Source: Phallusia mammillata
Lineage: Eukaryota; Chordata; Ascidiacea; Phlebobranchia; Ascidiidae
Assembly: GCA_003260075.1 (NCBI GenBank)
Contig: QLIY01000022.1
Coordinates: 226,830 to 290,829, forward strand
DNA length: 64,000 bases
Reading direction: 5' to 3'
The notes beneath the pieces were generated by a model. It had not been told where the DNA came from and made no database searches. It worked only from the letters and a program-made list of their open reading frames with translations. Made by a program: the position numbers and the translations under genes. This document shows, one piece after another, positions 1-12,269 of this stretch. Each line of letters opens with the position of its first letter. Position 1 is the first letter of the stretch.

Positions 1-1578
1 GAGTAGTATGCGTTAGGTTAGACAATTGATATTTCGCTGTTATTTTTTCAACTGATAAAAGCCAGTGTCAACGTATTTCTTGCAACAAAAGTAATAGAGA
101 TGAAAACAATCCTGCTTTATATTGAAATTTAACTTAAACCATAATATAATAATGTTAAATATAACTAAAATATAGAAAGCACAAAAATATGTTGCCAAAC
201 ACACTAAACACATACTGGTCTCAACCAAAAATCTAAAACAGCACTAGACATAGAAAACATGAAACATAATCAATAAGAAAAATTTCAGCTAGATATAAAC
301 TACACAATCACTTTTTTTTCAATCAAATATTTTTTCAACATGCCTTTTTCCTATCCTATGAGCAGACCAAAAGCTTTGTTATTGTTTAAAACTTTTTCAA
401 AGTAAGCGGTGCTACTATTTTTTAACAGCAAAAAATATCCTTCTAGCTCTAAACATTACTAGATACACCAAAGGAAAATGCTAAGTGCAAAAAAAATAGT
501 TTAAATATTGGAACTTTTTCAAGGACCATGAATTTTTGATCAATTAAGCAGCAATTAACCTTCCCCTGCCCCAAAATAATTGCATCACTTTTAGGAAATT
601 ATCTGCAGAAGCTGAGCAGTGATTTGCTGGAATGGCATAAGTTAAGTTTAACCCAATATTTGAAGAAGCAAGGTGTGTATGCCAGGTTTTATTGCAAGCA
701 GGTTTGTCCAGGAACGAACTTTAACAAAACAGGGTGAAACGACATGCTAAAAACAGAGGACAGAGACAGATCTACAGCAAACCTGATGATATTTCTTCGG
801 GCAGAGTTTCAAATGAACTCATGAACCCGAGTGGATTACGAGCTAACTTCCGTCCATTTTTGGGGGGGGGGAAAGACTTTGAGCTTGCTCTATGTGCAGT
901 TTTGTTTTTGATCAAGCTGTATTTTTCGCACATCATGAAAAGGGGGGGGGGTAGGCCGGCTTGGGAAGAATAAAATGGGTGTAAATTGTCAATGAAAAAA
1001 TTAAATGTGTTTTTATTGCAGAAATACACAGACCTGAGGAGTAGCATGATAAAAAAGGGGGGGGGGGAGGCCGGCTTGGGAAGAATAAAATGGGTGTAAA
1101 TTTCGATGAAAATATTAAATGAGTTTTTATTGCAGAAATACACAGACCTGAGGAGTAGCATGATAAAAAACAAAACTGCCTTTGAGCTTGCTCTACGTGC
1201 AGTTTTGTTTTTGATCAAGCTGTATTTTTCGCACATCATGAAAAATATATTAAAGACATAAAATATAACACAGTGCTCATAAAAATTGGCACTCTACAGC
1301 TTTGTAAAATTTGCTTGTTCATACCTCAAGCATATTAAATGGTGGTTTAATAGCATCTAGTTTTGTCGACTTTTATTATTATTCATTTTATACAAATTGT
1401 GAAAATGGTCCACTGCAGCATTATGAATGTGCCAACCCTTTTTTTTACATTCAAATTTTCTATATTTTATATTCATAAAGATTGTGCATAGCTTTCTTAT
1501 ACATGACCACAAAAAATTTAAATTGTACTTTTATGGTTTAAATAAAGTATTTCCTGCTGTTTTGTTTTAAGCACTCAC
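1..1578. other. left flank, no confident gene; three poly-G joins
   Basis: Mostly AT-rich sequence. Positions 862-871, 942-951 and 1057-1067 are pure G tracts. The block after 951 (about 952-1056) recurs after 1067, and the block 872-941 recurs near 1168-1240, so this is one locus written out two or three times. On the minus strand a reading frame around 772-860 ends in a plausible short C-terminus with a stop at 772. It could be the last exon of the exchanger gene to the right, but its acceptor is lost in the G tract. I see nothing else that is protein-like. Confidence 0.5.
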
Positions 1579-1677
1579 CATTATTGTTGCCCACAGTAAA
1601 TGTAATCCCTGGATCTTCATGGGAAACTTCTTGGCTTTTTGATTCATCAACATTTGGATCAACAACAAAAGTTGGAG
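1579..1677 (-). CDS. probable distal cytoplasmic-tail exon of the Na+/H+ exchanger
   Basis: A 99-base open segment on the minus strand. A pyrimidine-rich acceptor (ending TACTACAG) precedes it and a good GTGAGT donor follows. It is phase 1 in and phase 1 out. It encodes 33 acidic, Ser/Thr-rich residues ending in EDPGITFTVGNNN. If exchanger exon 16 ends at the GTACC donor at 4494-4490 instead of reading on to its stop, it also leaves phase 1, so the two join in frame. This resembles the long regulatory tails of SLC9A2/3/5 proteins. Intermediate exons may exist. A poly-G filler of 97 bases lies just upstream in the sense of transcription. Membership of the gene is an inference. Confidence 0.45.
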
Positions 1678-1693
1678 CTGTAGTAAAAAAAAA

Positions 1694-1790
<97 letters not shown>
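1694..1790. other. 97-base poly-G tract (probable gap filler)
   Basis: An uninterrupted run of 97 G. It is one of only three long tracts in the window (the others are at 25913-25992 and 45470-45565). No duplicated flank is evident, unlike the 10-13 base tracts. Best read as a sized assembly gap written with G rather than as real DNA. Confidence 0.75.
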
Positions 1791-1791
<1 letters not shown>

Positions 1792-2178
1792 GATTTGTGT
1801 GAGTGTTTTATTTTACTGTGAAATTGGTGTGCTGATACTGCTGTAATGTTTCTGTGTGTGGTTAGAAGATAAATTTTACATTTGGAGATATGCAAAGACA
1901 CCAGGTTGAACTATTGATGTATGAATGTCAATTCAAACAATGTCACCAGCAAAAAATTAAACTTGCCCATCCATGCTTGATAAACAAACATAAAACGAAA
2001 CCGTGTAATGTGTATGCACTGCAATGTAGCAATTAAAAAAACATTAGCGCTGACCCAAAGTATCCTGGCACATTCCACCTAAACTGGTAGGCAGGGATAA
2101 AAAATGCACATGCTTTTTTTCTATTTCTATGAGAACCTTGGAAGCAGCATTTTTTTAAAACTAACATATTGCTTAATA

Positions 2179-2413
2179 CAGTGGTTCCCAACTGGGGAGG
2201 AATTTTAAAACTTGAGGGGGTAAATTTAATTTAATTTTTACATGTGGTTTGCAAATAGACACCAAGCTTTGAGAATATGACCTGTTAAGTTGATAAAAGA
2301 CTTTTAATTGATCGTTGTATGGTTTTGCATCTACTATGTAGTACATTAGGGAGGAATGAAAAAGTTTTGAATTGTTAAGGGAGGAATTGTTGGGAAAATG
2401 TTGGGAACCACTG
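2179..2413. mobile_element. hAT-type MITE, 235 bp
   Basis: Starts CAGTGGTTCCCAAC and ends with its inverted complement GTTGGGAACCACTG, a 14-bp perfect terminal inverted repeat. The flanking 8-mers GCTTAATA (2171-2178) and AATTAATA (2414-2421) match at 6 of 8 positions, as expected for an aged 8-bp target duplication. There is no coding capacity. CAG...CTG ends plus 8-bp duplications are the hAT signature. Confidence 0.8.
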
Positions 2414-2574
2414 AATTAATACATTGCCCAAAGTCAACTGTGAGCTGCCTTTATGTTAGCAAATTCTACTGCAACTGTTTAATCATGGGTGAGCTACACC
2501 CAAGGAATTAATGTGGTTTTAGTCTACATAATGACACAAAGGTCATGGTTTTTAATATGTATTAGCCAGGGCAC

Positions 2575-2771
2575 GTTGGCAAGCTTCGAATTTTTAAAAA
2601 ACCTCAATATTTGAAGGAGAAAATTTGGTTTGTAAACACTTTGCTATATAGAAGAGACAGGTATTATGGGGGGGGGGTGTTGGCAAGCTTTCGAATGTTT
2701 AAAAAACCTCAATATTTGAAGGATAAAATTTGGTTTGTAAACACTTTGCTATATAGAAGAGACAGGTATTA
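2575..2771. repeat. direct duplication across poly-G join 2668-2677
   Basis: About 93 bases to the left of the ten-G tract are repeated to the right of it with a few substitutions (for example GGAGAA versus GGATAA). The second copy runs on into unique sequence. The pattern fits two overlapping contig ends, probably the two haplotypes, joined without merging. Confidence 0.75.
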
Positions 2772-2858
2772 TCTAAGGCACACTAGGGATATGATATAAA
2801 CAATTTGATTTTTACATTGGTCTAGTAAAGCAAATCACAGAATGGCAGGTTTGTAACA

Positions 2859-3148
2859 CAAGGGGTCGGCAACCTTTTCCGAACTGCTGGCCAAAACCAA
2901 GATGGGTAAGGTCTTAGTGGGCCTCACTAATATTTTACATCTTTGTTTTTGATACTATTAATGCTTTCAAATTTAGAGTATATTATTCAAAATATTTTAT
3001 AATTTATCTACAGACTAAACCTCATGAGATTGGTAACAGTTCATACCAAAAACTTAAATATGTTTATTGAAAGCATAATTTTTGTTAAAAAAATATATGA
3101 TATTTCACAAACAATTTGTGGCTTTTGGTTGTCAGTTGCCGACCCCTG
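2859..3148. mobile_element. hAT-type MITE with GGGGTCGGCAACC termini
   Basis: The left end AGGGGTCGGCAACC and the right end GTTGCCGACCCCTG are inverted complements. They match the ends of the element at 16064-16357. Flanking 8-mers are only weakly similar (5 of 8). There is an extra A in the left CAG. It is non-coding and lies downstream of, or within the last introns of, the exchanger gene. Confidence 0.7.
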
Positions 3149-4462
3149 CATTACACCCAGTAAATCAGGAAGTGAGATACACATTTCTCAAACTAATTTC
3201 TACAGGAAAATATTTCTGGCAAGCTTTTTCAAAAAACACAGGATCGAAAACATCCAGGCGCTGGAAATAACCGTTCCGTGGAAACCACCAATCAGTCAAG
3301 CGTAACTATGGGCTACACAGTTTACTGGTTTTCATTGCTTTAATAAAGTTTTCTGTCTCAAACAACACTCTGCAAGGGTACTGGTGCATTCCAATAAGTC
3401 ACCTGGCAATGAAGTTAACTTGCAATACAATTCGGCCAGTAATTTCAGAGAATATCCATTTTTGTCGCAACAGATTTGGGTTGGAAGTGTTTATATTTGA
3501 CGGTTTTTTTTACAATATAACTTTATTAATTTCATGTTTGTTGTTGGCCTTTGTAGGTGGTTCATTATCATAACTTTCAGGTATCTATTGGTTATAAATG
3601 ATTGACCCACACATAATATCCTGTGTTATTAGTCATTTCCCACTGTGGGTAATCAATAAAACTTAACCTCCAGTGGGCTGCTGTATTTCCACATTATTAA
3701 CAAAATCTTTTGTTGGTTTTACAGATGTCTATGTTTGGCATTACTCATTATGTACGGGATAAAGTTAACAGATAAGCTACTACAATTAACGCTATGTGGG
3801 TGCCAGTAATTTATGCATTAATTTGATGAGAAATGGTTTGCAAATTTAGAGACCTTTTAGAGGAGTTTTTATGCTTTTCAATGTAGAGTTTATTTTAATA
3901 CAATTTTAAGCATTTTGCAACAGTCAATGTTTTTTTTCTGTACAATGGTTGATCTCAACTCTGATCAGTCCATGCCAAGGTCACTTACAAAAACTCAATG
4001 TGCTTCCCTTATTAATTTAACACACATGCTTTTTTTTATTTTTTAGAAATGGTTGATGCAATTTGAAAATTGTTCCTTAAACTTTGTAATTATCATTAGG
4101 GGACTAAAATTTGGATGCGAGTGGTTGAGGAGTTCCCATTGTACAGAATGGTTTTCCAACATTTGCATGTCAAGTATTTCACTGAACAGTAAATGTTACC
4201 AAATTATGCGCAGTCCATTGCAAAAAATTAGGAAGCATGCAGAATGCCGCCAGCAACTACTAGTGCAAATTACAATGAACGATAGCAAGAGAGTTCATGC
4301 CACTTAAGCTTACCTAACAACTTGGTGGTCTCCTCATCAAGACTGTTTACTAGACAACATGCAAAAAGCATTTTTCCCTAAAGCTCTTGCAAAATTATTT
4401 GCATTGGTAGCGGTTACCCATTGTTTCGTTGCAGAAAAGGGTTAAGACACAGATAAAACAAT

Positions 4463-7400
4463 TCATGACAAACATGTACAGACAGATTTGGTACCTTTTT
4501 TAATTGATTTATTGCTTGGAGGTTTCGCTAGTGGTGATTTTGATGAATTTCTTGGCTGAAAAATTATTTGGTTGGTCAATGGTAACGTTTTCAGTCAGGT
4601 TCTTTGAAAATTTGATGATATATTTCAACTAACCTTATGTCTGGTGTGTTTATGCTTGTAATGCTTGTGTTGGCGTCGCTGTTGTATTTTGTGTCGTATG
4701 AGAATTTCCTGTTCTTGTCGTTTCCTTGTGGGGTCTTCATCTATGTAACCACGACGATGCCTTGTTGGATCCTAACAGTAAACATATATCTTGCACACAC
4801 TACTATAATGCACACTGTAAAGTTTCATGCCTTAACTGGAAACATACATTTTCGTTGCTGTATACATGGGCAAATGCTGTTCATTAGTTAGTTTTTAATT
4901 TATTTAAAAAAACAGTGTGTTGTGAAACAAATATAAAAAGGGACAAAAAATATTTTAGGTGTAAAGCTCCAACAAAGCAATGAGAATAAGATGAGACTAA
5001 TTAATCTCTCAACAATTGATTGCTTTGCTATAAAACTGCTGGAAGACCAACAATGGTAAATTTAGTATGTCTGGCAGCAACGGTTAATTAATGGCAAAAC
5101 AATGTTTACAACTTGTCGCCAAATTTATATCCCATACCCTTGTTCTTGGCTTGTACATGTTTTGTTGCAAAACATGATGGACGTCTGCATCTTCAGTGCT
5201 ACGTATTGCGGCCTTTGACTTGTTCTGAACCTCCAAGGCCCGCATGTCAATTATGGCATCAGACACACCGTGTTCGCGACTAGAAAGATATTACTTTTGT
5301 ACAACAGCAATGGATCTATTACTCTGCCAGTTAGTTAGTTGTAAACCGTTATTGATCATTTGCATAAGTAGAGCCCGAGCTTAACAGTCTGTTGAAAACA
5401 ATCACCTATATGGATATTGATTATTTAGGTCTCACTGGATTATAGCACAATGTGGGTCAAATGCAAACTACTGCAAAAGGGAGTAAGTTCTAAGTCAAAT
5501 ATCATGCCTCCCTTATACACAACCACATTCAGCAATCTGTATTGTAAAAGGTTTGTTCAAGGCATGACTTACACCATGGTATTGAATGAAGCCTGAGAAT
5601 ATGAACGCCTCATTTCATAAGGTAATAGCAGGTTAGCCATGGTTCCAGTCAATTTCATCTCACCACTGCTACCAGCTGCAATGTACAAAAATAGTTTCTA
5701 AATATATGAACTATTAACCATTATATGAAGTGTAGACAGGATTTTAGACCCCAGTGCATCATGTTACTTCCTGTTTAATTAAGTAGTGCATGGCTGTTGC
5801 AAAATTACCCCTCTGTGTAATGTAATTAGTTTATTCTTTGGCATTGTGGCAACAAAAAACTAGGCCAACAGTTTCAATGATGTATATATTAGCCATTGAG
5901 TCATTTAATTTAAAAAAAAATCTTGCCTAGCAGATCAGAGCACAAAAAAGCATTATGCATTAAACGTTATTTATAGCAGTACATATATGTTTTTGGTTTC
6001 ACTTATTGTCAGTCAACCATTAATGTTTTCGGTTGTGCACAAATATAGCTGTAGTGAGAAGTTAATAAAATGCCGTAAATTTACATGTACTAAAAAAAAA
6101 GTTAGACTACCTCTTTCATATTCAGCAGCCAAATCCACAGCTTCCCGTTTATTAATCCTATGGAACGTTTCCAGGATTTCCAAGTCCCGGCATTTGTATG
6201 GTTCACGGATAAACCAACGAGACAAATATTCAGCATTAAAACGCAGAAATCTAAAATAGAAAGAAACCATAGATTTGGCATAAAAATACATATAGAGTGT
6301 CCCTTAATTTGTTTTTTTTTTAACAAAAAATCATAAATTTCTTTGGTATGCATGACCTTTAATACACTTAAGCTCCTTAAACAATCCTGGATTGTCTGTA
6401 TTTCTCTATTGATTTCTTAACACAGAGAAACTTTTTATGTAACTGAAGCTTTGGCTTAACAGACATCCATTCATGCAGATAAATATAGAGTAAAAAAATC
6501 AATATACAGATACAGACAATCCAGGATTGTTCAAAGAGCTTAAGTGTAATAATAAAGGTCACACTTACTAAAATGAAAACAAAAAATTCTACACACAATA
6601 TTGTACACAGGTTTTAAGTTTCGAACCTCTGTGTCCAGTAATGGTGACCATGATGTCCAGTAACATCCTCTATACCGGTCATCAAATGCTCGATGAGCTG
6701 CATAAATGTTTAATTGTTTACAAAACATATGGGTTTAAAGATATTGTATGTCACAGAGTGTTATAAAATATGCTGTTCTGCTTAACACTGTCATATGGAG
6801 ACATTTGATATTTAATGAAAACCACAATTTGTGTCTCACCCGAAGGTTAACATCCTCAAACATTGTTTTCCTGTGTTTGTCAGCCGTGCGCACTTTCAGC
6901 AGTTCAACAAAAGGCCGGATTGTAGAGCCCTGTATATTTGATGGCAATATACCATGTTAAAATAAGTTTGTCAAACTGAATTCAGAATACGATTTATAAC
7001 TAACCTGAACAAAAGATGTGAAAAGAATAGCCACAATGCAAGCACATATCATAGTTTTAATTGGGGGCACCAGTTCTGGTGAGGTAAGAGAGACCAGTGA
7101 AAAGGCAATAGCTCCACGCAAGCCACCATAGGCCATCACAAACTGATCAACTTTACTGATTTTGTCAATACGGATACAATTGATGATCCATGTCAAGCTA
7201 AGAACACCTGCAACAATGACATGACATTTTTTAGCCCTGGGTAATAACTCCTTAAAATTGATTTGTCATGGTGACTGATTACCGGGAACAGTAGTGCCAG
7301 ACACACAGGATTTTTATGATCATGACAAATTGTTTTGACAAAAACAAAATATTTTACAACTGACAAAAGTACAATGCTTGTTATTAGGAATATGGTAATT

Positions 7401-10400
7401 AACTAAACATGAAAACTTTCTAGAAAGTGTAGTTTGATAGTAGATTAAAATCTTCGTACAAACTTACAATATAAAACAGATATCTTATGTGACAAATGTT
7501 GTTACTAATTCACTTACCAATCACCCTGTATATTGTAATAAAGAGAAGGGTCCAAAATACAAAACCAGTGTTCCAATACTGCCAAAAGTCACTGACAGCT
7601 GCAATCCCAAGCAACATGAAAATGATTGTCTCTGCAATGTTAGCCAACATTTTCATTCCATATTTTACAGTTGTGTGGGATTTGGATGAAATGTTGTGTT
7701 CAACATAAGCACTCATTGTAAAAGCAGCAAATACAATTCTGCATCAAAATATGTTCATATTTTTTTGGAAAAAAACAATACAATGCAAATTAAATAACAG
7801 TCTTCAAGCAACATGTTATGTCTCTGCATTAAAGAGCGAATTTTGAAAGATTTATGTTAAACAAACAACTCAGTTTGGTTGCCAGTTTATAATAACCTGT
7901 CTCAAACCCAATTCCAATATTCCCTCAGGACAGAGCTAAAAATGTCTTGTGATTTGTTTAAGGTCAAACACCAGGGTGGAGTGACAATGCAGATTTCTCA
8001 ACAATGGGGCTTAAACTGTATTTAAATGAGCTCTGAAACACACTTACGCAATTATTCCTGACAGATGAAAAACCTCAGCAGATAAGTAAGCCAGGTAACA
8101 CAAGACAAACACAAAAGTGGGTTCAATTATTCTGTTGTGAACAGTGTACTTGGTGATGAAAGAACCTAAGTATCCGAAGACAACGCCGATAAAAAGTCCT
8201 CCAAAAGCAACCACAAAAAAAGAGGCGATAGCAGCTACGATGTCAATTGCTATTATGTTGTTTTGTCCAATGTGAATGTATCCTTCAAACATTTTAAAGA
8301 GCACCTGAAACAAAAAGCAATAATTGGTTAAATTGAACATGCGATTAAGCATGGAAGACATGTAGTATGTATTTGCTTTCAAACTTTGTTTTACTACACA
8401 ACAGCCTGATGAGTTTGTGCTTATAAGGTGGTGTATTGTTTTTCCAAATTAAGAAATAAACCACAGAATTACATGTGCGAGACAATAACGACCAATGGAA
8501 AATTTAGGCAATTTGTGAAGTAACTTGCTCTAAAAATACCATTGTTCATTAGGCTGTGGCCAATAAGGTATAAAAAGGCATTGGAAGCAAAATGCCTTCA
8601 GGTTATTTTTTCACCACTGATCAAAAATAACGCAAGCAAACAAAGCCTTTGTTTCAACTTACAACAGCTACACCATCATTTAGCAGTGATTCACCGAAAA
8701 CACAAATGTACAACACAGTGTTGACATGAATTTCCTCAAACACAGATATTACAGCAACTGGGTCTACAGCAGAAATTATACTTCCAAAGAGTAAGCACTC
8801 CAAAATGGTGAGATTCACTCCTGTAAAAAATAATATTATTTGATGAATAAGTCACTTAAAGGCAGTAAAGTAAGCAGTAGTTGTACAATAATTTTTAACA
8901 TGCGATTATAAACAAATATTACATTTGATGGACATTGGTTGGCATGCAACATGTTTTTTCATGGCACGCCAACCGATTTGCGTGTTTATATTGAAGTAAC
9001 AATTTAACCTGTTGCACTACTTGAAGTTTTTATCATGCCATTGTCTTAAAATTTCAGCCTTACATGAATAAAACACTCTGCTTTATCTTTATTATTGATA
9101 TCTGCTGGCATGAACCACTATTAGTTAGAAAAACGTTGGCATGTGAGGTCATTAACACATGGATATAATAAGTAAATTGGCATGTGTGGCCTAAAAGGTT
9201 GCCGACCCCTGCTATAGCCTATAATTACAAAGTTTATGTTGTCAAAATGTGCATAAAGTTTTCTAAGACAAACAGTAGTAAATCCAACAGATTTATACCT
9301 GGAGTCAGGCCCCATGTAGATACGGCAAACAGAGAACCTCCAATAGCAAAAGCATTGAAGATTGTGCCAATGATTGCATATGTCAATATGGTTCCAAGGT
9401 TGTCAAAAAATGGTTCTTTTGGCATAAAGTATCCAGCTTCCATGACAATCGGTGGCAGAATGAATAGAAAGAAAGTGTCAGGATTGAAAAGAAGTTGTTC
9501 AATGCGATGATTTGGGTCAATTGCATAGGCAATACCGCCGACAATAAGTCCAACACAGATCAGAATGCAACTCTCGGGAACCCTTCGCACAACTTTATGA
9601 ATGAGATGAAAACCTGACAAGCAAATTGCATCATGTCATTTTAAGATGAAAAAAAAACAGTTACTATTTTGTTGTGGCTTACAACTGTAAACAGGCTGAT
9701 CATAAAATAGCCTACAACAGAATTAACAACATTGAGAAAAGCTTAGAAATGTCAACTAATGTATTTTTTGTTTTGTTTAAACAAGCCTCACCTAGTTTTG
9801 CAAGCCCAGCAAATATAATCCACATGGAGATTAAATAGGGATTGGAAACCCTTTCCCAGTTGACAACAGCAACAGGAAATCTGTTGACTAAAATGATGCA
9901 GCCATTAACTTCAATATTCTTAACTTACATCAATGGAGTAACAAACATAAAAGTTTTTCTCTAACAACTTATTTTTATTTATTATTCATTATAATTATTT
10001 GAAAAAGCTTTGTATAGACTCAACTAATAGTTATTCAAAAATCCTTACATTGAAATAACCTTGGTTTAAAAAAAATGAAAGGCATATATATGCATTTTAC
10101 CAGTAAAAGGCAAATAAATTGTTACCTGAAGTGGAGTGAGTTGCATTGCCGGCACCTGAAAATGTGTTTACATTGACATTTTAGTTTGATATAATGTATA
10201 CATGGTACACTAAATATACATGGTACACTACACTAAAGTTTTTGTCAGGTTTGTTATCTTTTGAGTTACATTGTTTTGCAACAACAGAAATTTACATTAC
10301 AACAGACATTGAATCATTAATGATTTGCAGTAGACTGTTGGAGGGCAGAACAAAATGTACCAGTTGGGCAAATCAATAATTCTCACACAACATGTTGTAC

Positions 10401-11071
10401 AAGTGATGTTTAATGCAATACTCAAGTGTTCGACAGAGGTATCAAATTTAGTCAAACATATTGGACATAAAGGTATAGTCTTTAAACATCGAAACTATGT
10501 TATTGATTTGGTAAAAAAAGTATATTTTGCTTTAGACATGGGATAAATCAACCTATGAACTTAACCCGCACAGTTCGATTTAAATATAATCATCACTCGT
10601 AAAATGTAAGTTCTAAATTTCCCTTGAGAGTTTACAAATCAAATGTGTGAAACACAGGCTGTCAAAAACTGGAACTAATTTGTTACCACAAAAATACATG
10701 TTCAAATTAGTGTGAAAACAGTATGTGTCTTGTATCCCTAAGTGACAACTATATTCTCATAGATAGTTTAAGTTTTTAACATAGAAGACGCAGGGCTGCA
10801 AACATATTAGTAGATTAAATTTAATACAGATTTGATAAGTGTATGTAATCTTACTTGCATTTGCAGATCTTATATGTCGAATATGAGCTCGCTTCCATAA
10901 CACATTTTCTATTAAAAAAAATTGAAAGTAATAAAAGTAATCCAAATTGAGGTGTAGAATATAATCTCTGATTTCTTGAAAGTACTCACCATCAGGTTTT
11001 GGGTAAATCAGAGCCAGAGCAAGAACACAAACACAGACAACGAACAGGCATACAATCCATGATTGTTTCAT
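4463..11071 (-). CDS. SLC9A: Na+/H+ exchanger, SLC9A2/3/5-like (NHE)
   Basis: Electroneutral Na+/H+ antiporter of plasma or recycling membranes. Sixteen exons join in consistent phase: 11071-10990, 10908-10855, 10155-10126, 9887-9792, 9613-9299, 8820-8663, 8304-8048, 7738-7518, 7207-7005, 6929-6840, 6697-6627, 6250-6111, 5675-5573, 5279-5138, 4771-4634, 4555-4463. The ATG at 11071 begins a hydrophobic signal-like segment. Visible NHE hallmarks are the amiloride-region motif [24 protein letters not shown] (Asp212), FGESLLND (Asn240-Asp241, the ion-site pair), [28 protein letters not shown] and [12 protein letters not shown]. The tail has [11 protein letters not shown] and a basic stretch like SLC9A3. 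The read-through stop at 4463 gives about 730 residues, but a donor at 4494 may splice to more tail exons (see 1579-1677). Introns hold a MITE (8930-9204). I cannot separate SLC9A2, A3 and A5. Confidence 0.93.
8930..9204. mobile_element. truncated hAT MITE in NHE intron 5
   Basis: The right end AAAAGGTTGCCGACCCCTG is a hAT terminus. Read in reverse, the body matches the element at 16064-16357 over most of its length (for example CATGCCAATTTACTT and CAGCAGATATCAA). The left end lacks a recognisable terminal repeat, so this copy looks truncated. It sits between NHE exons 5 and 6 and does not touch coding sequence. Confidence 0.7.
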
Positions 11072-11148
11072 TGTAAAGTTTGTTCTTGTCTTGTCCAATT
11101 ATTTCAAATGAGCAGAAAATAAATCCCTGATTTGATTCATGATCCTAC

Positions 11149-12269
11149 AGGTTGATTTCAATTTCTTTGAAACAAAAGTGAAAACAAAATTAACCTTTTT
11201 AAGATGTTAGTTAACACTTTTATGCACCAAAATGTAGACTACTTTAGCTGAAAATAGGTACAAACACTGATGAGATCACTTTTCAGGGAAAGATTGAGAG
11301 ACTTATTTAAACATTGACTAAATCTTTGTTTATGTACTTCTAAACGCTAAGCTTTAGCAACTGTGACTCGTTTCCGACGTGTTGGTTTTAAACTTGCAAG
11401 AAGGTAATCATGGGTATCTGCTAGGGGGGGGGGAGTTGATGTCAATTTCTTTGAAACAAAATTAACCTTTTTAAGATGTTAGTTAACACTTTTATGCACC
11501 AAAATGTAGACTACTTTAGCTCAAAATAGGTACAAACACTGATGAGATCACTTTTCAGGGAAAGATTGAGAGACTTATTTAAACATCGACTAAATCTTTG
11601 TTTATGTACTTCTAAACGCTAAGCTTTAGCAACTGTGACTCGTTTCCGACGTGTTGGTTTTAAACTTGCAAGAAGGTAATCATGGGTATCTGCTAACAAA
11701 CGAAGAGAAGAAACAAAGTAACAAATGATCTAAATAAGCAAACTTGCATTACTACTGCCATACCAGATTTAAATCGTGATACCACATGACATGTATGGGG
11801 GGGGGGAATAGTTTAAGTTTTTAACATAGAAGACGCAGGGACGCAAACATATTAGTAGATTAAATTTAATACAGATTTGATAAGTGTGTGTAATCTTACT
11901 TGCATTTGTAGATCTTATGTGTCGAATATGAGCGCGCTTCCATAACACATTTTCTATAAAAAAAATTGGAAGTATAAGAAATACACAGTAATAAAAGTAA
12001 TCCAAACTGAGGTGTAGAATATAATCTCTGATTTCTTGAAAGTACTTACCATCAGGTTTTGGGTAAATCAGAGCCAGAGCAAGAACACAAACACAGGGGG
12101 GGGGGAGGTACCAAGCGCACCTGTAGTATTCAAAGGCACCCTTTAAACATTGACTAAATCTTTGTTTCTGTACTTCTAAACGCTAAGCTTTAGCAACTGT
12201 GACTCGTTTCAGACGTGTTGGTTTTAAACTTGCAAGAAGGTAATCATGGGTATCTGCTAGGGGGGGGGG
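11149..12269. repeat. scrambled duplicated joins upstream of NHE (includes copies of NHE exons 1-2)
   Basis: G tracts at 11424-11433, 11797-11806, 12096-12105 and 12260-12269 separate repeated blocks. Block 11149-11423 recurs at 11434-11695 and again in part at 12146-12259. Block 11807-12095 repeats 10767-11037, which contains NHE exon 2 and the 3' part of exon 1, and stops inside the signal-peptide codons exactly at the G tract. Copies differ by scattered substitutions and small indels, as alleles would. The second exon 1-2 set is most likely an assembly artefact rather than a real exon duplication. Confidence 0.75.

Noticed and set aside
772..1239. 155-codon minus-strand open frame
   Set aside because: It runs through three poly-G joins and two copies of the same block; only its last about 25 codons might be real.
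1584..1793. Open frames coding poly-Gly (+) or poly-Pro (-) at 1694-1790, 25913-25992 and 45470-45565
   Set aside because: They are translations of the long G tracts, which look like gap filler, and have no start or domain context.
2575..2771. Direct repeats flanking G tracts read as target-site duplications of a new mobile element
   Set aside because: The repeats are tens to hundreds of bases, vary in length, and contain nothing but G between them; overlapping contig ends explain them better.
3210..3275. Minus-strand open segment RLDVFDPVFFEKACQKYFP as another NHE tail exon
   Set aside because: It has an AG before it, but the phase that fits the neighbouring exons hits a stop, and it resembles no NHE tail I know.
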